The translations under genes were made by a program, and so were the position numbers. The notes below the pieces were generated by a model that ran no database searches, was not told the origin of the DNA, and worked only from the letters and a program-made list of their open reading frames with translations. This document shows, in pieces, positions 31,690 to 44,582 of a DNA stretch of 64,000 bases. Location: NCBI GenBank assembly GCA_036873755.1, contig JAVTVY010020320.1, positions 1 to 64,000 on the forward strand, read 5' to 3'. Each line of letters begins with the position of its first letter. Within the stretch, counting starts at the first letter, position 1. Source of the stretch: Hanleya hanleyi (taxonomy: Eukaryota > Mollusca > Polyplacophora > Lepidopleurida > Hanleyidae).

Positions 31690-33089
31690 AGGCCTGGCAT
31701 ATAGAAACTACATGTGTAACTCCGTAACCAATCCATTTTGAGATAGAAAATGTGAGAAAGGATCGAACCCACGACCTCTCCCTGAAGCCATGCTGCTCTC
31801 ACCGACCGAACAAAGTAAATATCGAGTTATACACCTATGCGAAACTCATTCACCGAACTCACTATGAACAACACGAGACTTTCTATTACCGGTAATGTTT
31901 TCACAAGAAATTGGGGGCTTCCAAGGTTCAATTGACCACAGTTCCAAAAGAAGTGGCATTTACCTGTAGATGGATAGTGGAACCCAGGAATGTGTATTCA
32001 CTATAACGAATGTATGAGAGGAAAAAAATATACGTTGTTTTATGTAACCCAGTGCGTCATAATCTATTTACGGTATACCATACGTGGTATGATTCCTATT
32101 TGTTAAGCTATAGCCCGGTACATTCCTCCCATATCTTTATATTGATCGCGATCGTGTATAGAATACTCCACCAACTACTCAACTAACCGTGAACAGCGAA
32201 AAGCATGTTATTTTTGCAAGTCTCAATCAAAATCATATTACCTGATGGTGACGACCTACTGCGGCCTTTCGCGCCATCTCTATCACCATATAAACATGCT
32301 GCTCGAATTCCCCATAAAAACTACGCAACTGTTCATAATTATAATGGTTCTCCGTTCCGTGAGTTGCATATTCAAAAATAAGAATTACATGTCGACCGTT
32401 CTTCCCTGATGCCTCATTAATCATGCACATACGGTTTTGAGCCTTTGGTATACCATAAACCTTATATAGTCACATGATATCCATTTTGCCATATATTTTC
32501 CAATTCATGTTGAGTTGAGATTAAATAATTGCTTCGTATTGGTTTATTTTAATAAAAGTATTTATTATGAAGTGCTGATCCGCTATGTCAGATCCAAATT
32601 TCATAAATCACGTGAAGATATAACAACTCCAGAATTTACAAATGCACGAAATCTGACATATTCGGGCGTTATTGACACACGCCATTTCTTTCGAAATACG
32701 CCAAAAAAGACTGACAGTTCAAGGTGACGTGCCATGTTGGATACCGGAATTATTGCTGAAAGAATGATATCACATGGACTTACTGGAAGATAGTTCGTGC
32801 ATTTAAAGATTCATTGTCTATAGGCCTTTATACAATCTTTTTTCGCCATGCAGCAAAATTCTACCTTTTTATCATATATCCAGTGTTATTTGTAGAAATA
32901 AACAGCGGTTACTCAAACCGTGACAATGGATTGGTGATATTTTGTTCTGCAGTAAAATTAAAACTGCACATTCAGTGGCTGAATTATCTCACGTGCAAAA
33001 CCAGACGGGCATTGTAACCACAGTTGCCTGGCCTGTGGAATATTATACCCTGACCTCAAGGTATGGTAGAAAATTAAAAACTGTAGTAA
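31690..33089. other. Mostly gene-less stretch with one possible exon
   Basis: The minus-strand frame at about 32241-32440 (INEASGKNGRHVILIFEYAT ... EMARKAAVGRHHQ) ends at a GTAATA donor-like site and looks protein-like, but the acceptor is poor and no family is recognised. The rest is AT-rich with no identified feature. Confidence 0.3.
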
Positions 33090-33290
33090 TTCGGCTTAAC
33101 ATCGAAGGGAATGGCTTTAATTAAACCAAAGATGAAAGAGAAACACACGTAGGAAAAGTATTATAAAAACATCGATTTGAAAGAAAAAAATATATATATA
33201 TATTAATTTTCATAATTTATTGAAAAGTGTTATACGTAGACATCGACCATCCAATATCTCACAGGCCAGGCAACTGTTATTGTAACAAGG
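33090..33290. repeat. Dispersed repeat, copy 2 (pairs with 10130-10300)
   Basis: Shares the TTAATTTTCATAATTTATTG and ACCATCCAATATCTCACAGG blocks with the first copy. Confidence 0.6.
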
Positions 33291-34053
33291 AAAAGCCATT
33301 CGGGAGCATCTACTTGTGCAGCTCTGGTTAATTCCAGACATAGCTTTCTCCATAGTTTTCATGTTGAAATGTGTTGAAATGAGTATGCTAAATTTATCCT
33401 ATTTTCAAAAAGAAACTGAAAACTACAAGTGATGGTATACTCGCTTCTCCATGTATATAAGCATGACGACCACCACCAGTCACCCGGTCCATATCAATCA
33501 GAAACGAGTTTTTGCAACTAGAATGACAACAGTATTATATTTTCTTTCAGATAGAGAAAAAAAGTATATTTACTGCTTTCATTCACGATGTTTATTCAAA
33601 ACGGAAGTAGCCTACGATCTTTATCTGGTGAAATACTTTCTTCAGCAGAGCACGACGTCTTCAGTTTGACAGATTGACCACTGATAACGTCGGGAAAGTT
33701 CTACTACAAAGGATCTTTATGGGGCAGTTCGTCATGTAAGGGTCTTCAAGCCTGGGACACCGTCTTAACCACCCCTCTCCCCCCCCCCCTTATTTATTCA
33801 TCCTAACCGCACATGTCAGCTGTATATGGTCACTGCATTCAGGAGTTCTGAAGGAGAGTACAAAATTCACCCCACCAAAAAACTTGGCCCCCCTCATCAT
33901 TGAGCGAAAAATAACCGTCTTGTTCCTGTACAGGTTCTCAATAAAAAAAGTCCTGGTCCTGTTTGAAATTATTATTTGAACATGTTTTAAGAAGGTCACA
34001 TGTTGCATCCACATTTCCTCGGGATGAATTATTTGTCTAGATTGTATAAAACT

Positions 34054-34610
34054 ATGGGGGCACGATAGCCACAACTGTTCCTATCAATAATACCTTCGGA
34101 TGATAGTCACACATGGCGTTCATTGATCTCCGTGTGCTATAACCCGTACCGTATAAAAGTTCATTTTGATGCTCCTTACCTGTTATTTTCGGGAAGCTAA
34201 TTCCTTCTTTTCCACGCTTGTCGCTTTTATTAAAGTTTCCCGCGCTGGTGATCAGCTGTACAAGAACCGTTTTCACATCGACCCTGACTTTCCCCATGTT
34301 ACGGTAGACGCCATATTGTATAACTGCGCATGCGTAGTGGCCCAAATACACGCAATATGGCGTCTACCGTAACATGGGGAAAGTCGGGGTCGATGTGAAA
34401 ACGGCTCTTGGACAGCTGATCACCAGCACCGGAAACTTTAATAAAAGCGACAAGCGTGGAAAAGAAGGAATTAGCTTCCCGAAAATAACAGGTAAGGAGC
34501 ATCAAAATGAACTTTTATACGGTACGGGTTATAGCACACGGAGATCAATGAACGCCATGTGTGACTATCATCCGAAGGTATTATTGATAGGAACAGTTGT
34601 GGCTAGGGGG
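34054..34610. repeat. ~0.26-kb-arm palindrome containing a duplicated candidate first exon
   Basis: 34054-34316 is mirrored by 34358-34610 around a 41-bp centre holding GCGCATGCG. In the right arm a frame starts at 34374 (MGKVGVDVKTALGQLITS) and meets an ACAG|GTAAGG donor near 34492. The left arm encodes the same peptide outward with substitutions. The arrangement looks like a first exon with its promoter duplicated head-to-head, or a foldback element that captured it. Protein family not recognised. Confidence 0.6.
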
Positions 34611-34624
34611 CACGGGTTCCTGTC

Positions 34625-34955
34625 GTTTCAATGCATTTTGCTGAGAAACAACAGGAACTTCATAATGTGATGTCTAGCACTGTAATATCACTTTATTTCA
34701 CCATGTAAGCGTCCTCTCTCTGTCCATGGAGCCTACATGTAGGCTCCATGCTCTGTCTTATGTGCGGTCTTCAGTTTTGTATAGGGTGGATGAAGGGTGT
34801 CTGGTTCCATGCTGCTTCAAAGATTTCTTCTTTGAAGCCGCGGGAACGCAACTTGGCTGGGTGGTGCTTAGTTGGTTCGTCGTGTTATGACTGAAATAAT
34901 GTTGAAAGCGCCGTTAAATCCTATTCACTCACTCACTCACTCACTCCTGTATTTT
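34625..34955 (+). repeat. SINE-like dispersed repeat, copy 2
   Basis: Second copy of the repeat at 29590-29885. It ends in GCGCCGTTAAATCC and four CACT units. A perfect ATGGAGCCTACATGTAGGCTCCAT palindrome interrupts it near 34725-34750. Confidence 0.7.
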
Positions 34956-35010
34956 CACAGACATTCATTGATGTATTCTGCGTATGACACACTTCAATAG
35001 TCTCTGCTCT

Positions 35011-35156
35011 GTGAAAATCCACAGGGGCTCGTTACCGTTGTTAATTGGTTAATTAGGTTGATTACAAGGGGGGGGTAGGAATTACCTCGACCCCCCTCCC
35101 CCTGTAATCAACCTAATTAATCAATTAACAACGGTAACGAGCCCCTGTGTGAAAAT
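35011..35156. repeat. Near-perfect hairpin
   Basis: ACAGGGGCTCGTTACCGTTG ... TAATTAGGTTGATTACA is mirrored on the other side of a G/C-run centre. Arms are about 57 bases. Confidence 0.85.
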
Positions 35157-35680
35157 CAACCAAAATGCCTGAGAAATTGCAGTGCAGAAATGAATGAAAT
35201 TGCTAGTGCTTCTGTTACCGTTTCACCAGCGATAATAAACTCACAAATTTTAGGGAAGTTGTTGACTAAGTTGTGATATATTATGTACCGATTCTGAAGT
35301 CTTGTTTCTTAGTGACTCGGTTGAGTGTTGATTTATTTTGTACATAATATATATTAATTACATTGTGTTGTTTTACGTTTAAATATGATTGAGCACCTTG
35401 GTGAACAGACACCATGCAATGTGTTGCTATAAGGTGAAATCTGGCTGGCATATCTAAAATTGATATTTATGATTAATGGCAGATGCTCAAATTCATTTAT
35501 TATTTTTTTTTTATTATTCTCTGTTAGGAAAAATGTATCTGTCCTGAAAAGTATTTGTCCTTTGAATATTCATGTTAAAATCCGTTCACATCCTATACAA
35601 AATTGCAACAAAAAATGTTCCGGTTGGTCTGCCGGACCGGTAAATTCAACAAGCTAAATCTCCGTTGTCCCTTTGCACCA

Positions 35681-36311
35681 CAGGCCCGCAAAACAAGAGA
35701 TTTGTGTGTAGGGGGGAGGTATTAGGGTGAAGTGTCGAAATATGGGGTCTCTATATATAACCCCATGCTTTATATAAATAAACGTAAAGGTGTGAAACGG
35801 ACTTTGGGTGAATCGAGAAATAAACGGTTTACCACCAAACAAAATACATCAGCATATTCTACAAGTATCACTTTATATATTACCGTCGTCAAATTAGTAA
35901 ATTTGTGCAATTTTTTACCTTTGCCGGGCGATTCAAAATCCAACGTAACTGTCCGTCCATCAAGGAACAGTTAGATTATGGCGGGCTTCGTTCTCAATTC
36001 TGATTGGTCAGTAGCGACACGCCTTCGGCAAGAGAGGTCACGCACTGATCAGCTGTCGCGACTGACCAATCAGAATTGAGAACGAAGCCCGCCATAATCT
36101 AACTGTTCCTAGATGGACGGACAGTTACGTTGGATTTTGAATCGCCCGGCAAAGATAAAAAATTGCACAAATTTACTAATTTGACGACGGGAGCGTTTCA
36201 CACTTTATGTTTATTTATATAAAGCATGGGGTTATATATAGAGACCCCATATTTTGACACTTCAGCCTAATACCACCCCCCCCCACAAATCTCCTGTTTT
36301 GCGGGCCTGTG
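35681..36311. repeat. Foldback MITE family M1, copy 1
   Basis: Starts CAGGCCCGCAAAACAAGAGA, ends with its complement, and folds back over nearly its whole length. Second copy at 61268-62340. The centre contains TCTGATTGGTCAGTAGCGAC and its mirror. Confidence 0.9.
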
Positions 36312-36319
36312 CTTTTGCA

Positions 36320-36600
36320 CTATAGACAGACGTGTAGCAGTGGAGCATCGATATCGCCGACAATATGGTCCTTGATCATATCCGAACAGAGGTCAGTGCA
36401 AGCTATCCTTGATATCCAGCGTAATCTGCCCCTGGAAGTGACACGGGTCCAATCGTAGCCATCAGCACCCGCGGCAGTGCAGAAAGCTCCACCAACGTCT
36501 TGCTGAAGCGTACGGTCACATTGGATCGCCCGGAAGTTGCGGTTCCATTTGTCGTACTCCATGTACCATCCTCGATAATGCAGGTCTGTATACTCCGTAC
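36320..36600 (-). other. Possible exon fragment with H-type-lectin-like pattern
   Basis: One minus-strand frame reads CIIEDGTWSTTNGTATSG, then NVTVRFSKTLVELSALPRV and LMATIGPVSLPGADYAGYQG, then a stop. The strand pattern (VxFSKxF...PRVLM) recalls H-type lectin domains; this is a weak resemblance. A second overlapping frame is also open. It abuts the end of a foldback element, so it may be a truncated exon. Confidence 0.25.
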
Positions 36601-37271
36601 CTCTGTACCAGGCCCTGCAGGCAGATTAGAGCTGTACAGTTACTACTGAAACTGTCCGTTCAAAATATCAGCCAATGAACGGACTGTGTTTTGGGGCAAT
36701 ACCCCATCTTCATGGGATCTCGGTATATTTAAATGAAGGTCCTGTAGCAACTACTAATGACACAATTTGTCGCAATTGCTACAATTGTATCATTAGCAGT
36801 TGTCAGGTCGCCAGCTAATGTCGTAATTGCAACATTAGCAGGCGACTCTGCATGCAGAGTCAACCGCTATTGTCGCACTTGTGACATTAGCTGGTGACTG
36901 CATGCAAAGTCGACCACTAATGACGCATTTACGACAATTGTGTCATTAGTGGTTGTTATTGCAGGTATATCATAGATTTAGTCCTACTTCATGTGTGACA
37001 TATTTTTGCCTCAAATAATTACTGGTTCTCAGTTGTGGCAATAACCGTCAACATGCGCGCTAACATCGGCGCGCTACCAACGTCTGCTGTGTTGTGACAT
37101 TAGCTGGCGACCCGACAATTGTCGTAATTGCGACAATTGTGTCATTAGTAGTCGCTACATGCCGTCCGTTCATTGGTTGTTATTAAACTGACAGTTGCGA
37201 TAGTAACTGTACAGCCCTAATCTGCCTACAGGGCCTGGTACGGAAGTACGGAGTATACAGACCTGCATTAT
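36575..37271. repeat. Foldback element with internal short palindromes
   Basis: ATAATGCAGGTCTGTATACT at the left is mirrored by AGTATACAGACCTGCATTAT at the right, with arms near 200 bases. The interior repeats GCTAATG(T/A)CG, CGACAATTGTGTCATTAG and similar self-complementary words many times. Confidence 0.85.
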
Positions 37272-37781
37272 GGAGGATGTTCTTACTCTATAGCTATACG
37301 TTCCCACACTTAAAAAAAAAAAAACGCGATCGTGGGCCTACAGATTATGCTGTCGCTGTTTGAACGGCCACATACTATAAAGACCTGTATGTATATCTGC
37401 AGATGAAACGATGAGGTTATCGGTGACAGTACCTGCAAATAAGCTTGGATATGTATGGTTTTTATGAACCGGATATGACCGGGGATATAGACCGTCCGCG
37501 TCAACAGGTAAGTTATCCCCAGTGTTCATGTATACTTTACCTGCCGAGGTTCTCCACAGTGCTCGTATTCATTCATGGTTTTGGGTTAGGTTGGGGAAGG
37601 TGACCTACGTCAATGTGGCCCGATATGAATAATATAAACACAAAACCGATGATACGACAATAGGGTATTTTGTAAAAATCAAGGATATCCTGTACTGTTG
37701 AAATACCGTACTAGTATTTTCGGATCATTTATTTCTATTGATTGTCCATTCAACTCGTGATTTATTGCGACATATACATAT

Positions 37782-38010
37782 TCCTACGAAGTAGGCTACA
37801 GATCGCAAATTGTCCGGTAATGAGTGAGTGAGTCAGTCCATCCGAATCCTTTCGTCGGCAAAATAAGGAGAACCGTTGACATTGCGATTGTCCGGTAATG
37901 AGTGAGTGAGTCAGTCCATCCGAATCCTTTCGTCGGCAAAATAAGGAGAACCGTTGACATTAGAACCTTGATTTTTGGCATGAACGTGCATTAGGGCATT
38001 GTTACCAGCA
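37782..38010 (-). repeat. CGTAGG-family element, copy c (partial, 70-bp internal duplication)
   Basis: The reverse-oriented end part of the family, with the TGTCCGGTAATGAGTGAGTG ... CGTTGACATT segment present twice in tandem. Confidence 0.75.
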
Positions 38011-38303
38011 AGTTCTGATCTGAAATAATTCTGATTTAAATTAGATTGATAATTAACACTTCAGTATATTGTTATACATGTAGCTATATGTGGACTATAG
38101 CCTTTAACGTGTATCAGCTTCAAATTCAGGTCAAATTACCCAGAGCTAAAAATACCCTGTCCCACTGTATGTCTTTGTACCGGTTATGCTCAGGAGAATG
38201 ACATAGAATAATTATTATCTTGTGCAGAGAAGGTGTTGGTCTGGAGTTGAATTACCGTAAACTACATAAACGCTACCTTTCTACTATAGTACTATATACA
38301 TGG

Positions 38304-40098
38304 CAGTGTGACTAACGTCACAGGACCTACGAAGTACAGTAGGCATTAGGACTCGAACGCGAACTGAACTCTTGGAAATCCCCACCCCCAGTTGAAATCC
38401 TGCCTATATTAAGATGGGCACCGTCCAAGTCAGAATCGCCAGTGATTTTCATCAAAAATCACCAGAAATTTTCATCAAAATTTGGTCAGCTCAGAACTTG
38501 TTGGTAACAGTCTCCTAATGCGCCTTTATTCCAAAATAAATAACACTCGCCGATTTAATTTTACAATTTTTTAATTAAAGGAAACAGATTGAATAATATA
38601 GGTTCAGTAGATTTCAAGCTTTACGTGTGAAAATACATTTACATCTCTTTAATGGTTTTCAGTGCCCTTGTACAGGATCAAAACAACTTTTGAATCACAT
38701 TATTTTCCCAACAATACAACAAATTTTTATATATAGTACTATAGTAGAAAGGTAGCATTTATGTAGTTTACGGTAATTCAACTCAAGACCAACACCTTCT
38801 ATGCACAAGATAATAATGATTCTATGTCATTCTCCTGAGCATAACCGGTACAAAGACGAATAAATAGCGTCTCTACATCACGTTGTTATCTAGATATATG
38901 AGACAACACATTTTGGGCATTGGCAATCTGATGAATGTACTATTCCGGTTTTCTTGTTTCACATTATATTCTATGGCGGTTGATCGATGATTTTCTTCAT
39001 TGATAAACGTTAAACCACCTAGCTTTAACTAATTCTGCTAGGCTGTCTTCATTCAGACTGTACAGCCTACACAGTCCACAGAAAATACACCGCACATTCT
39101 TGTACTCCCAGCCTTATCCCATTTGATGGCAAGTTTATGGGGCTGTTTAATGTCTAAGCTAGGAAATGTTCCAGGGTAGTGGACAGGCATGCAATAATAT
39201 ACTATATCTGCTATACAGGACACCGACCACTGTAACTTGATGTGACAAGCAGCAGAGTAGAAACCGGCCTTATCTCAGTGGGCTTGGATATAAATCACTG
39301 TTAAAAACCACAAGGCTGGGATGGAGCCTCTCTCTGTGTTTGTTCCAAGGACAAGCCTTAATGACTTTTAAATCCACTGATAAGGAGGTCCCATGGCTTC
39401 ATGGTCATAAAAGGAACATGATACTGTTAAAGGCCACATGGATGGTATGCATTTATAACAATATACTGAAGTGTTAATTATAAATCTAATTTTAATCAGA
39501 ATTATTTCAGATCAGAACTTGCTGGTAACAATGCCCTAATGCACGTTCATGCCAAAAATCAAGGTTCTAATGTCAACGGTTCTCCTTATTTTGCCGACGA
39601 AAGGATTCGGATGGACTGACTCACTCACTCATTACCGGACAATTTGCGATCTGTAGCCTACTTCGTAGGAATAAAAATTTGTTGTATTGTTGGGAAAATA
39701 ATGCGATTCAAAAAGTTGTTTTGATCTTGGACAAGGGCACTGAAAACCATTAAAGATATGTAAATGTATTTTCACACGTAAAGCTTGAAATCTACTGAAC
39801 CTATATTATTCAATCTGTTTCCTTTAATTAAAAAATTGTAAAATTAAATCGGCGATCGTTATTTATTTTGGAATGAAGGCGCATTAGGAGACTGTTACCA
39901 ACAAGTTCTGAGCTGACCTACTTTTGATGAACATTTCTGCTGATTTTTGATGAAAATCACTGGCGATTCTGACTTGGGCGATGCCCATCTTAATATAGGC
40001 AGGATTTCAACTGGGGGTGGGGATTTCCAAGAGTTCAGTTCACGTTCGAGTCCTAATGCCTACTGTACTTCGTAGGTCCTGTGACGTTAGTCACACTG
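38304..40098. mobile_element. Composite foldback element built on CGTAGG-family arms
   Basis: 38304-38735 is mirrored by about 39665-40098; each outer end is a CGTAGG-family start (GTGTGACTAACGTCACAGGA). Inside are a further inverted pair (about 38160-38300 with 38735-38870, overlapping the outside) and another partial family copy (39505-39675). Non-coding; successive nested inversions are the simplest reading. Confidence 0.7.
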
Positions 40099-40463
40099 CT
40101 CATGTTTTATAGCACGGTATATATTACCGGAAGTAAAGGTTACTCCTGTGGTTGTGCAGGTTGAGTGCTTCTCAATTTTCTCGCACACTGATTATTAAAA
40201 TTACATATTTTAGAAAAAGAAACAAAGCACTCTGGTAAACCGATATGAAGGGTATACTACCTTCGGTAAATGCCTATCAAAAAAACAACAACAATACATA
40301 AGGTAGCCGTTTATTCTTCTTTTCTGGAATATGTAATTAATCAGTTTGCGAGAGCTCGTGTATACATAATTTCGTTTTGAGGACCCATCAGGAGCGTAAA
40401 CCAAATCTAGATCCATACATGTTGCTTATAATCTTAACCGAATATGCTGGTTAATGCTAGTCT

Positions 40464-40850
40464 ACTGTATTCCTACGAAGTAGGCAACAGATTGCAAATT
40501 GTCCGGTAATGAGTCAGTCAGTCAGTCAGTCAGTCCATCCGAATCCTTTCGTCGGCAAAATAAGGAGAACCGTTGACATTAGAACCTTGATTTTTGGCAT
40601 GAACGTGCATTAGGGCATTGTTACGAGCAAGTTCTGAGTTGACCGAATTCTGATGAAAATTTGATTTATAATTATTTTTTTTTATTATTTATTGATAGCA
40701 AAATAAGGAGAACCGTTGACATTAGAACCCTGATTTTTGGCATGAACGTGCATTAGGGCATTGTTACGAGCAAGTTCTGAGTTGACCGAATTCTGATGAA
40801 AATTTGATTTATAATTTTTTTTTTTATTATTTATTGATAGCTCAGCGACT
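40464..40850 (-). repeat. CGTAGG-family element, copy e, with tandem duplication
   Basis: Starts with TTCCTACGAAGTAGG in reverse orientation. The segment AAAATAAGGAGAACCGTTGA ... ATTTGATTTATAATT is present twice (about 40555-40690 and 40691-40820), each followed by a T-run and TATTGATAGC. Confidence 0.75.
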
Positions 40851-41925
40851 ACACTGTCATGCCCATCGGGAAGCCTTGGCTGTATGTTTCACTGTATATA
40901 TAACACAGTACAAAACGTGATGGGATAATGAAATAGGAAATGCTAATTTTCCATCATTTGTTAGTGCATTTATCTACACTGCTATTACCAGGCAACTTGC
41001 CATTCTTAATACACACAATTCAGTATATTGTTATAGATATATGTAAACTGTGGCCTTTAACGTGTATCCTATTTCACATCCAAACATTTCATCACAGACC
41101 AAATCATGCAGGCTTCAAATTTAGGTCAAATTGCCACTGATGATGAAATATCCTACATCAACCAATTAAGTCAGCCTGAAGCAATAACCCAGCAGAACAT
41201 AGAAAGATCTGGTATCATCCTTCAGATTAGCCTGTGAGCAACAATGATAAAATTTACTGAGGGTGAAACAAAGCTGTCCTGCAAGCCACCCAAGGAATTT
41301 ATCAGCTTGTGTTGGGACATTTTGTTGGTATCATGTAAGTTGTTTAGTAGTTTACTCATTCAAATCTCCATACCATATTTTCTGTTATTCAACAGATAAA
41401 TTTCTTTACTGGTTTTAATTGTTTAAGTTTTTCTGGGTTTCAACTGCTACAGATAGTAACATAGTACTGATACTGTAGAAATGGGTAGTGTGAATTTAAT
41501 TATTCCATGTTTAGTACAATTTGTTCACATGAATGGTGGAATGTCTGGACTCTCAAATGAAAGTGTGTTATACATGTATAGCTCAAGTATGTTAGGTTTG
41601 AGGAACAAACATAGTTGCAATTAAGATATAACCAAAGAAATTTCATGACAATTATTGAATCTAAGTAGGCCCTTACCTAACAAAATTAGCTTAATAAAAA
41701 AGGCCTTCCTGACGTAAATTGTTTTCTTTTGAGAGAGAATGGTATTTTCTGGGTTAAGAATTTCCTGTATAAAGGTTGTTCAAGGAGGCTTTGTTTTGCC
41801 GCTGTTGTGTGCATTAAGGGTATGGAAACATGATATATGCACCCAGAGCCCTGATCTACAGCTGTATAAAACTCAACATCTGGCATTGACGGCATGTTTA
41901 AAGGGTCTTACCAAGAGCTCAGTGC

Positions 41926-41981
41926 CTGTCCTAATGCCTACCTTACTTCGTAGGTCCTGTGACGCATAGTCACACTGCCAT
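41926..41981 (-). repeat. CGTAGG-family element, terminal fragment
   Basis: TACTTCGTAGGTCCTGTGAC, then a TCACACTGCCATG end. Confidence 0.7.
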
Positions 41982-42299
41982 GTGGACATAGGCATTTCAT
42001 TTATCTTCTGGGTCAATTTCGTGTCGTCAAATAGACAGAGTGTGTACAACAGAACCTCTGTGTGGGTGGAGTGGGGATGTTGTATGTGGGACCCCTCCAC
42101 GTTCATGCTGGAACTAGAAAGCAGAATTCGCTTCCACACGTGTATACATCTGTTTGGTTTATATTGGCTGTCGTGATGACGCGATGGGGAAGGATTTTTT
42201 TTTTTTTTTCGATGGGTATAATTCCAACATACCGCGGGGGGGGGGATATTTATACTCATTTATAATAAAATAAAGATGTTATTTCTATGGTGTTCTATT

Positions 42300-44547
42300 T
42301 GTGCCAATTTGGTCTCGCGCGTCGACTTGCAAAAGTCGACGCACGACGCGCGACGCGAAAAGTCGACGTCGTGTTTTGAAACGCGACGTCGCCCTTTCTG
42401 TCGCGCGTCGACTTTTACAATGTTAAAGAGATAGGCCAAAACTCGACGTCGTGTTTCAAAAGTCGACGTCGCCTTTTGGCCTATCTCTTAGCATTGTAAA
42501 AGTCGACGCGCGACGCGCGACGGAGAGGGCGATGTCGCCTTTCAAAACGCGACGTCGACTTTTCGCGTCGTGCGTCGTGCGTCGCCTTTTTGAAGAATCA
42601 AAACTCGACGCGCGACGGAAAAAGTCGACGTCGCGTTTTAAAAGACGACGTCGCCCTCTCCGTCGCGCGTCGTGCGTCGGGTTTTATAATGTTAAAGAGA
42701 TAGGCCAAAACTCGTCGACTTTTGCCCTATCTCCTAACATTGTAAAAGTCGACGCGCGACGCGCGACGGAGAGGGGGACGTCGACTTTTTCCGTCGCGCG
42801 TCGACTTTTAAAAAGTCGACGCGCGACGCGCGACGGACATTCGCGTCGCGCGTCGCCTTTTGGTTTACAAAAGTGCGCATGTCTGGGGAGCATGTATTAC
42901 TATAATGTTCACAGCTGTGATTTTCGATTCTTGTAGCTCCTGACCGGTGTTGGTAATTTGGTGAGAATTTACTGCAAGATAGCAAGAATGACAAGATATT
43001 TTGCATGCATGGAGATTATGTACAACATAATATATTTGTTTCGCTGTCTGAAATGTTTTGTTTTGCTGATTAATTTTCGAACACTGGTACATGTATTCCA
43101 CAAAATGCACACCCCTCAATCGAGAGGACAATTCGCATCTATTAGCTTGTCAATGTGTTACTATTTCGCCGGACTAATACGTAAATTAAATTCAAGTTTC
43201 CAATAATGAACAAAAGCGTATGTAAGTAACTATTTTGCAGGATTAACAGTAACGACTGGAAAACAGAGGGAAAATAATTAATCGCTTGTGTAGCTCAAAG
43301 GAAATTTGGGATCTTACTGTTTTTCGGCCGAAAACGAAAGTAAAATGACCCCACACCTCACCTTTACTTTAACAGCATATAGTTACTAGTCTAAAATGGC
43401 AGAAAACAAAGCCTTACTATTAAAAAGGGTTGTATGATTTTAGATAAAATGCAACGTGGCGCGTTTTATCGGAGACAGGATGTCTCCAGAATGCAAGATC
43501 TCACAGTTCCATTGAGCTGCACAAGCGATTAATTATTTCCCCTCTGTTTTCCAGTCGTTACTGTTAATCCTGCAAAATAGTCACTTACATGCGCTTTTGT
43601 TCATTATTGGAAACTTGAATTTAATTTACGTATTAGTCCGGCGAAATAGTAACACATTGACAAGCTAATATATGCGAATTGTCCTCGATTGAGGGGTGTG
43701 CATTTTGTGGAATACAGGTACCAGTGTTCGAAAATTAATCAGCAAAAAAAAACATTTCAGACAGCGAAACAAATATGTTATGTTGTACATGGTCTCCATG
43801 CATGCAAAATATCTTGTCATTCTTGCAATCTTGCAGTAAATTCTCACCAAATTACCAACACCGGTCAGGAGCTACAAGAATCGAATCACAGCTGTGAACA
43901 TTATAGTAATACATGCTCCCTAGACATGCGCACTTTTGTAAACCAAAAGGCGACGCGCGACGCGAATGTCCGTCGCGAGTCGCGCGTCGAATTTTTAAAA
44001 GTCGACGCGCGACGGAAAAAGTCGACGTCGCGTTTTAAAAGGCGACGTCGCCCTCTCCGTCGCGCGTCGACTTTTACAATGTTAGGAGATAGGGCAAAAG
44101 TCGACGTCGACTTTTGAAACATGACGTCGAGTTTTGGCCTATCTCTTTAACATTATAAAACCCGACGCACGACGCGCGACAGAGAGGGCGACGTCGCCTT
44201 TTAAAACGCGACGTCGACTTTTTCCGTCGCGCGTCGTGCGTCGAGTTTTGATTCTTCAAAAAGGCGACGCACGACGCGCGACGCGAAAAGTCGACGTCGC
44301 GTTTTGAAAGGCGACGTCGCCCTCTCCGTCGCGCGTCGCGCGTCGACTTTTACAATGCTAAGAGATAGGCCAAAAGGCGACGTCGACTTTTGAAACACGA
44401 CGTCGAGTTTTGGCCTATCTCTTTAACATTGTAAAAGTCGACGCACGACGAAAAGGCGACGTCGCGTTTCAAAACACGACGTCGACTTTTCGCGTCGCGC
44501 GTCGTGCGTCGACTTTTGCAAGTCGACGCGCGAGATCAAATTGGCAC
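42300..44547. repeat. 2.25-kb CpG-saturated palindromic element
   Basis: 42300-43297 is mirrored by 43511-44547 around a ~210-bp centre. The outer 600 bases of each arm consist almost wholly of recombined short words: GTCGAC, GACGTC, GCGCGACG and TTTTGAAA-type spacers, interspersed with GAGATAGGCCAAAA. The inner 400 bases are ordinary unique-looking DNA. CpG density is far above the AT-rich surroundings. The Arg/Ser/Asp-rich frames it yields in several frames are translation noise from these words. Confidence 0.9.
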
Positions 44548-44582
44548 AAATAGACTATATGCTGACAAAAACACGACTATAT

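Noticed and set aside
41686..42265. Several overlapping short frames on both strands
   Set aside because: No conserved motif, start context or splice signals; typical random frames in repeat-rich DNA.
42451..44398. Arg/Ser/Asp-rich frames that look like a basic or SR-type protein
   Set aside because: They arise in several frames and both strands from the recombined GACG/TCGAC words of a palindrome. There is no conserved start or splice signals.
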